The notes below the pieces were generated by a model. The model saw only the letters and a program-made list of their open reading frames with translations. It did no database searches and had not been told where the DNA came from. Below are positions 58,340 to 64,000 of a stretch of 64,000 nucleotides of DNA, piece after piece. The translations under genes and the position numbers were made by a program. The stretch's first letter is position 1; each line of letters begins with the position of its first letter. Source of the stretch: Aspidiotus rigidus (taxonomy: Eukaryota; Arthropoda; Insecta; Hemiptera; Diaspididae); contig JAVHKY010000043.1 in assembly GCA_035079385.1 (NCBI GenBank), positions 310,001 through 374,000 of the forward strand. The letters run 5' to 3'.

Positions 58340-58456
58340 TTTTTATTAGTCTCAGGATGATCTAGGACCTTTAAAACATCGAGAAAATTCTTTCCCCGGC
58401 TTCCCCGTCACAACTGTGTCGGGAGCAATACCTGACTTTTCGTTTGAAAAGTCGGT
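58340..58456 (-). mobile_element. HINE-like element, 5' part of the split copy
   Basis: Read leftwards from ACCGACTTTTCAAACG: AGGTATTGCTCCCGACACAG, AATTTTCTCGATGTTTTAAA, GGTCCTAGATCATCCTGAG, then CTAATAAAAAAA, where it is cut by the T run at the end of unit B. The sequence that should follow (AAAATTTCAGG) is at 54330, across the dimer. Confidence 0.65.
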
Positions 58457-58459
58457 AAA

Positions 58460-61400
58460 AGAGTGTAATTTCTTTTAGTACGCCGGTGATCGTTTCTTTC
58501 TTCTTCTTTCCAGCACATTCTAAATCGACGATAACGACAAGGATGCAAATCAATTCTTTGAGACTCGCTCGTATACCTACCACTTTTACTATACCCGCTA
58601 GTATTTAAGTAAGATGAATGATGGATTAGAATTGTACTAGGTAGCCCGTACAATATTAGCTCCTGATGAATCTATATTCACGTGAGCGAAGCATTACTCG
58701 TTGAATGTAATTGCGAGATAACATATGAATTTACCAGGTGTCAATGAATTGACTTTGACAGTGCGTCAATATTAACACAACATACAGAATCCTACACCGC
58801 ACCGTCCGAAGCTAGCCTTTCTTGCATCAGGTAAAATCCTGCATGTCAAAGGTAGGTATTCATACAAGATCGTCCGTTTAACGTGTGTGTATTATTAATA
58901 AGTGCTCAAGACATTGCATAGTTGAAGAACGTAGTGGTCCACGTCGCATTGTTAAAATATTGCATCTTTGCTTTGTTATTTCGCGATGTGCCCCGCTAAT
59001 TAGATCGTCTATTACATTACTGTGTACATAGGCTAATAATTGTGTGTCATTATGGATTCATCCAATCAGGTCAGTAAATTATATTCATTTTCAATTGGAG
59101 GAATCTTCCTATCGTCCATCGCCACGGGCGTTGGCATATAAATATCTCAAAGGCTTGTTGATTTGTAATCACAATGACATAGGCCTATGAGCATACGTCT
59201 CAATTAATTATCACTGCGTCTCAATTATTTATCACTGCGTAACACATAAAAAGTTACTTGAATAAGAATAGGTAGATGATTCTTGAAGTAATTTTTACAC
59301 TGAATGCAATGCCGTTTTCCATTTTTCGATAGCACGTCTAGATTTCTTGTAATCATCATCTTTACGTACAATAAATCGTCGTGTGTCGTCGCGAAACGTA
59401 ACACAGGTTCCCGTGCTTTGATCAACGATAGCAGTATCACAGCACGAGAACCAGCGTTACGTTTTGCGATGACACGCGACAATTTATTGTAAGTAAAGAT
59501 GATGATTACCTACAAGAAATGTAGATGTGCTACCGAAAAACGGAAAACGGCATTGACTTCAGTGCAAAAAATACTTCAAGAATCATCTATTCTTATTCAA
59601 GTACCTAATTTTCAAAAAGTTCTAAATTGTTACGCAACGTCTTATATACTTAAACGACATTATGAAAATAATAGGTACGGTAGGGCGGACTATATACCAC
59701 ATATTCCTCGAGTAACGGCTTACCCGTAATCTGTAACATATGTGGGTTACAGCGTGCCAATCAATTACAAGTACTTAGGTACTTGATTGTAAGATTATCA
59801 CCATAATACATATATACCATCGTTCCTTTCTTAGGTACTGACATTACTAACGGTGCGGAGTACCTATATTAATTCTTTGTATGCCGTTATGGCGTTATAG
59901 ATGCGAAAGAAGAAAACAACGCGATGAGTTAAGTTCATAAAGCAATGCCAAGAGTAGAAGTTTATTAGGTAGGTACATTCATATTCTATATTAAATGCTG
60001 TTATAAGCCTATTTTCATAATGTCAACAAGGATACCTATACATTATTTATAATTTGTCTATATAACGTAGGTAGGTAGTAATATATTTTTTATTTGAATT
60101 ATGTATTATGATCTGGTGTTTCTTGAATGCTGAAGAAGTTTTATTACTAAGAAGGACTTACGGGGATCACGGCGTCCTTACAACTGCCTTTTTTAATATT
60201 TACGTCCTGAATTTTCTATTGAAGATTCAAAGGTATTTATGTACTCACTCTGCTGTCTAATCCATAAATACCTTACCAGGTTATCCATTGTATACGAGAT
60301 AACGCATCTGAAGCTTCTTCGGATCATAGTTGGAATATTTTAAAATATGATTCTGCATAAATATCCATATACAATACCTACCGAAAATTCATTTGAGTGT
60401 TTTTTCGCGACGGTAGCGCTATGCCAGTCATGAGAATAAAATTTAAATTTTTCAAGCCGTTACTTTCTCTCTAAACGAGTTCGTTTCTGTTTCACTGATG
60501 CCTGAAGGCCAGTTGTATTTTTTGATCCGTGGTTCAACGATCACGTGATATCACGTTTTTCGATTGTGCACTTGGTCCTAACTGAATTGAAAAGCTGCAG
60601 TTAAACTCCGTTTAAAAGTTTAAACTGAGTTTGAAACATTGGTACAACTGATGGCCCTCAATATTTCAAATAAATTAGGTAGGTACCTAACGATTTTTGT
60701 TTTGATTTATTAAATCACCTTTGAATTTTCTTCTTTTTTCGCGACTCGATTCAGATTTGAAAAAATAGGTCAAACGATGAAATCGTCGTCAACCGCATAC
60801 TTATGTGTACGTCGTCTAACACATTCTTAAAGAACTGTGCATTACCTATTGGGGTTCAAACCTGCACTAGATGGCGCTGCAAAATTACCTGCGCGGTTGA
60901 AAAAGAGTGAGTGAGCAAGGACTGTTTCAAACGGAAATACTGTCAACTTCAGGAGGGCAAAAAATGATGGAAATTAGTTCTGCGTAATTAAATTGATTAT
61001 AATTCGATTTTTTAACGAGAGTGCAAAAAAATGTAGGATAAGTTTTCATTTAAAATGAAGTTCTAGTTCATTAAAAAAGGTTTAAATTTTGCCGTAGTCT
61101 AACGGTGAAATCATCATGATCACTCACTCAGTAATCGATAACACGCAGGGTGCCAACCTTTGAAACTCTAAGTTTAAATCCCAATAATACGCACACAGCA
61201 TGTCGGTCTATATAAATAACAAGTAAACAATAAAGTATAGATACTTAGGTACTGATATACATAAATATAATGATTATAATAGGTGGTAATTATGAAGGAA
61301 TGTTATTGATAATAATGGTACTTTGTACGAAAAATTTTTAATGCTATACTCTTCTTGTTAGGGTGATCACAGAATAGTCAGCGTGTTCAAGGTAACATAT

Positions 61401-62365
61401 TTTGATTATGTAAAAAGGTTACGGCAATTTAACAGGAAAAGAAAAAGAAAATAATCATCGAGAAAAAGTCGGAATACAAATTACGTTTGCACCCTTTTGT
61501 TTACCACCGTCATACAATCATGACTATATTAATTCATCAATTTGCCGAACACGGTATAATTTTTCTTAAATAGATTAGAAAAACGTCTTCGCGGAAAACA
61601 ATTTAATCTAATTTAACGATAGGCCTACAAAAATAAATTTTTGAAAGGAAGATCGTCGCCAATTATGACACAAGCCAAACCATCTCTCTCACAATTTATT
61701 CATCTAGTTCTCAAAATTAGTATTAATGATTATTTTGATGGGGTTAATTCTTTCATTAAAATATTAGCATCAATTTCCTTGTTTCGCGGTTGAAGCTACG
61801 ATGTCGTCATTTGCTTTCGCCGCTAGGGTTACCTACTTCTCCGTCCATTTTAGACATATTTTATTTTCTTCACACAGTTTTCCTCGGAATAACGCAATAC
61901 CTACTATGTAAGATTTGTATGGAAAAAGCAAAGGAGAAGGAGAAAAATCTTCAATTCACGCTTGTGAGATTTGTTTTTTGTTCTTCAGAATGCCTAAGTC
62001 GCCCTGTAGGTAGGCGCCCAGGTACTTTACGAGTATTTTATTATCAGAAAGTTTGTGCAATTACCGTGTCATGATAACGTGCGAACGCAAGAACTCTATC
62101 ATCATCTTTATCATTAGAAGGAGACATCAAATATGGAATAGGTATGATTATTCCACTTCTGACTCAGATTCTATTCATCGGAATTACTAGCCTAAGGGTT
62201 TAAAATGTTAGTTGATAACGGCGAAGAAGTTCAATAAGCTTTCAAACAAACTACTCTCGCGTGACAGTCATATTTTTCGGAAAAAGTCAAAATTATAAGG
62301 GGAGGGGAAAGTTTCGAAAAATGATGAATATTTTTCCAGATCAATCATAAAGATATAGGGTAAGG
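58460..62365. other. no supported gene; one MITE
   Basis: AT-rich with many TAGGTAC-type motifs. Only the palindromic MITE at 59236-59636 is recognised. AAGGTATTTATG and its inverse form a small hairpin at about 60229-60278. A frame at 61790-62074 has no family resemblance. Confidence 0.4.
59236..59636. mobile_element. palindromic MITE, copy 3 of the GATGCCGT family
   Basis: Ends TGCGTAACA and TGTTACGCA; arms share AATGCCGTTTTCC, CGATAGCACGTCTAGATTTC and TTGTAATCATC with their inverse. The core (GCCGT..CCGTTTTTCG, TGTAAT.ATC) and loop (ATAGCAGTATC) match copy 2 at 6988, although the terminal bases differ. No target duplication is clear. Confidence 0.7.
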
Positions 62366-62520
62366 TAGTGGTTCCCAACCTGGGGTCCGCAGAAGTCTGA
62401 AAATAATTATTATAATTTTTAAAAAAGGTGGTACCTATCTGGTCGTAGGATAAAGAAAATTAAATGCGAGTAGGTAGAAAAACCTGCCTGAATAAAATTT
62501 GATACTTTCAGAATTTTAAG

Positions 62521-63765
62521 AGGTTTATGCGCAGCTATGGAGTCCGCCTTTTCTAATCTCCTCTTACATACTGAAGTCAGATGGCTTTCACGGGGAAAAT
62601 GTTTGAAGTGATTACTGGATTTACGTGAAGAGGTTGAAACTTTGGTAGAACAAAAAGAATCTCCACTGATGACCTTTCTGAAGGATAAGGAGTGGTTGCT
62701 GAAGTTGACTTACTTAGTAGACATCATGGACCACTTGAACGTGTTAAATTTATCACTTCAAGGTAAGAAAGGTACAGTTCATGAAGCAGAGAAGACAATA
62801 GAAACATTCAAGAACAAAATATCAATTTGGAGGCAGAGAATCAGAGCGGGAAATACTTCTATGTTGCCCCAGTATACAGATTCCCTGGAAGCTGTTGGAG
62901 ACGAAGACTTCGTCCCAACTGTGGAACACAAAATTTCTGAACATTTACGACAAATGGAGACTTATTTCGAAAAATATTTTCCATCATCGCAGCAATATTC
63001 TGTGAGATTACCTTGGATAATCAATCCCTTCACAGTGAATATAGCGGAGTTGAATCTCGATGCTCCCTTAGAGGAGGATTTAATAGAGCTGTCGTGTGAC
63101 AAAGCCATGGAAAATTTGTTTGCACGTGTTGATCTCCTCTCGTTTTGGTCAACTGTGACTCCTACATACAGAAACCTAGGTTCAGCGGCCATGTAGAGCT
63201 TCCTTCCATTCACAACAACATATCTCTGCGAGCTGGGCTTCTCAACTCTTCTAACTATCAAGTGTAAAAAAATGACGGCTTCCTTAACGAAGTTAAACGA
63301 GGAACGCAGGGAACCTGTTTTATGATTCGAATGAGATTTGGTATTGAAAATTCAAGGAAGCCTAGATCATATATAGCTCGACAGTCAAAATTTTTTCAAG
63401 TCCCTCTCCTATCATATATGGCTCGAGAGTCGAAATTTTTCTAAGTTCCCCTTCTATCATCTATAGCTCGAGAGTCGAAATTTTTCTAAGTCCCCCTCCT
63501 ATCATATATAGTTCGAGAGTCGAAATTTTTCTAAGTCCCTCTCCTATTATATATGGCTCGAGGGTCGCAATTTTTCTAAGTTTTTCGCTGGACGGCGCAC
63601 GGCGGACGGCGGACGGCAGATTTCTCAAATAGCCCCCCATAAAACAGGTTCCCCGTTAAAAGAAATCGACTGAATGCTACTTTAGACATGCGAGTAGCAG
63701 TGTCAAATATTGTGCCTCAATGGGATATGCTTGTTGACAACCACCAAGGTCAACCATCGCATTAA
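62521..63765 (+). pseudogene. hAT transposase, C-terminal half
   Basis: LLLHTEVRWLSRGKCLK, a TGA at about 62611, then REEVETLVEQKESPLMTFL, KEWLLKLTYLVDIMDHLNVL, a long helical region, and after a TAG at 63194 the dimerisation part LPFTTTYLCELGFSTLLTIK. The MITE at 63293-63659 then interrupts it. The tail resumes as LDMRVAVSNIVPQWDML and QPSH, stop at 63763-63765. HTEVRWLSRG and YLCE.GFS are signature blocks of ZBED5/FAM200/SCAND3-type hAT transposases. The BED finger and the first catalytic part are deleted. Confidence 0.85.
63293..63659. mobile_element. TTAA-type MITE nested in the hAT element
   Basis: TTAA at each end (63293-63296, 63656-63659). Left: ACGAGGAACGCAGGGAACC; right: CATAAAACAGGTTCCCCG. 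Between them are five diverged copies of a roughly 46-bp unit (CTATCATATATAGCTCGAG, AGTCGAAATTTTTCTAAGTC), about 63361-63580, then GGACGGCGCACGGCGGACGG. TTAA duplication suggests piggyBac-type mobilisation. The two ends differ in length outside the shared GGGAACCTGTTTTATG. Confidence 0.8.
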
Positions 63766-64000
63766 TTAATTAATTAAGTGAATAGTACTAGTTGTTAGTG
63801 CTACTTTACTCCTTTAACATTTTTTTGTACCTCATTCTAATGAAAAAAATATTACATGTTTCGAGTTCAATAATGCTTTTTTCGTAGGGGGTCCGCAAAA
63901 AAAGGCCGGAGCATTGAAGGGGTCCGACATCTCCAAAAGGTTGGGAACCACTGGGGTAAGGTATGCCACGTTGACACAATTTTCACATTTTCGCTCATAA

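Larger units (their letters stand above)
62366..63953 (+). mobile_element. hAT element with 8-bp target duplication
   Basis: Ends TAGTGGTTCCCAACCTGGGG and GGTTGGGAACCACTG are inverse copies, and the 8-bp GGGTAAGG stands outside each (62358-62365 and 63954-63961). CAGTGGTTCCCAACC-type ends with 8-bp duplications define hAT transposons of the kind related to ZBED5/SCAND3-like proteins. 1588 bp including a nested TTAA MITE; without it about 1.22 kb, too short for an intact copy. Confidence 0.9.

Noticed and set aside
60851..60870. B-box-like GGTTCAAACC
   Set aside because: No A box or cloverleaf around it.
61085..61185. tRNA-like or SINE-like segment (TAGTCTAACGG and AAGTTTAAATCCC)
   Set aside because: The A-box-like and B-box-like strings are about 80 bases apart, but no acceptor stem, anticodon arm or T run could be drawn.
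61790..62074. 94-codon plus-strand frame
   Set aside because: No family resemblance, no splice context, ordinary AT-rich flanks.
1..64000. CRISPR array, bacterial operon or riboswitch
   Set aside because: No regularly spaced identical repeats, no Shine-Dalgarno-led gene strings; introns and eukaryotic transposons show the DNA is nuclear eukaryotic.

Overview
This window is AT-rich nuclear DNA from an animal, almost certainly an insect. Genes have short introns with GT..AG borders, the rest is dense with transposon remnants, and palindromes such as TAGGTACCTA and TAGGCCTA recur throughout. The transposon complement (R1-clade and I-like retroposons, Penelope, hAT, integrase-type DNA elements, TTAA MITEs) and overall base composition suggest a hemipteran, perhaps a scale insect or mealybug, but nothing here proves the order.

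The only convincing host gene is on the minus strand at about 3.4-9.5 kb. It is a many-exon orthologue of CCDC93, a subunit of the CCC/Commander endosomal recycling complex. Exon phases chain correctly from the start codon to the stop except at one junction in the coiled-coil region. Its introns hold three MITEs and a decayed coding fragment.

From about 9.6 kb to the right end the window is a graveyard of mobile DNA. 9.7-11.3 kb: a foldback-like palindrome with a hairpin MITE nested in one arm. 14.3-14.8 kb: an R1-clade reverse transcriptase fragment. 15.9-16.9 kb: pieces resembling the C-terminus of ZSWIM/MULE transposases, split by a 74-bp hairpin. 19.7-20.9 kb: a Ginger-like element with TGTTACGCC ends and a TATG target duplication; related ends or integrase pieces lie at 21.9, 28.3-29.8, 30.0-30.3, 33.1-33.7, 35.1 and 39.0-39.3 kb. 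25.3-25.9 kb: a two-exon YqaJ-domain fragment. 31.4-32.6 kb: a Cys/His transposon-associated protein pseudogene. 36.3-38.6 kb: an LTR-retrotransposon Gag-protease remnant. 50.1-51.1 kb: a rearranged Penelope-like element. 62.4-63.95 kb: a hAT element with an 8-bp target duplication, broken by a TTAA-flanked MITE.

The most unusual structure is at 53.7-58.5 kb. A small element with Helentron/HINE-like architecture (5' end ACCGACTTTTC, its inverse copy inside the 3' end, then a terminal hairpin and a T run) is split in its A/T tract by a head-to-tail dimer of a related, larger element. One dimer unit later took a 507-bp I-like retroposon, which the other unit reveals as an exact empty site. Related HINE-like pieces recur at 33.8, 42.5, 43.1, 46.3-47.8 and 49.4 kb.

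Long stretches (0.06-1.96, 11.6-14.3, 16.9-19.7, 22.2-25.3, 26-28.3, 39.3-41.7, 44.6-46.2, 51.1-53.7, 58.5-62.4 kb) hold no gene I can support.
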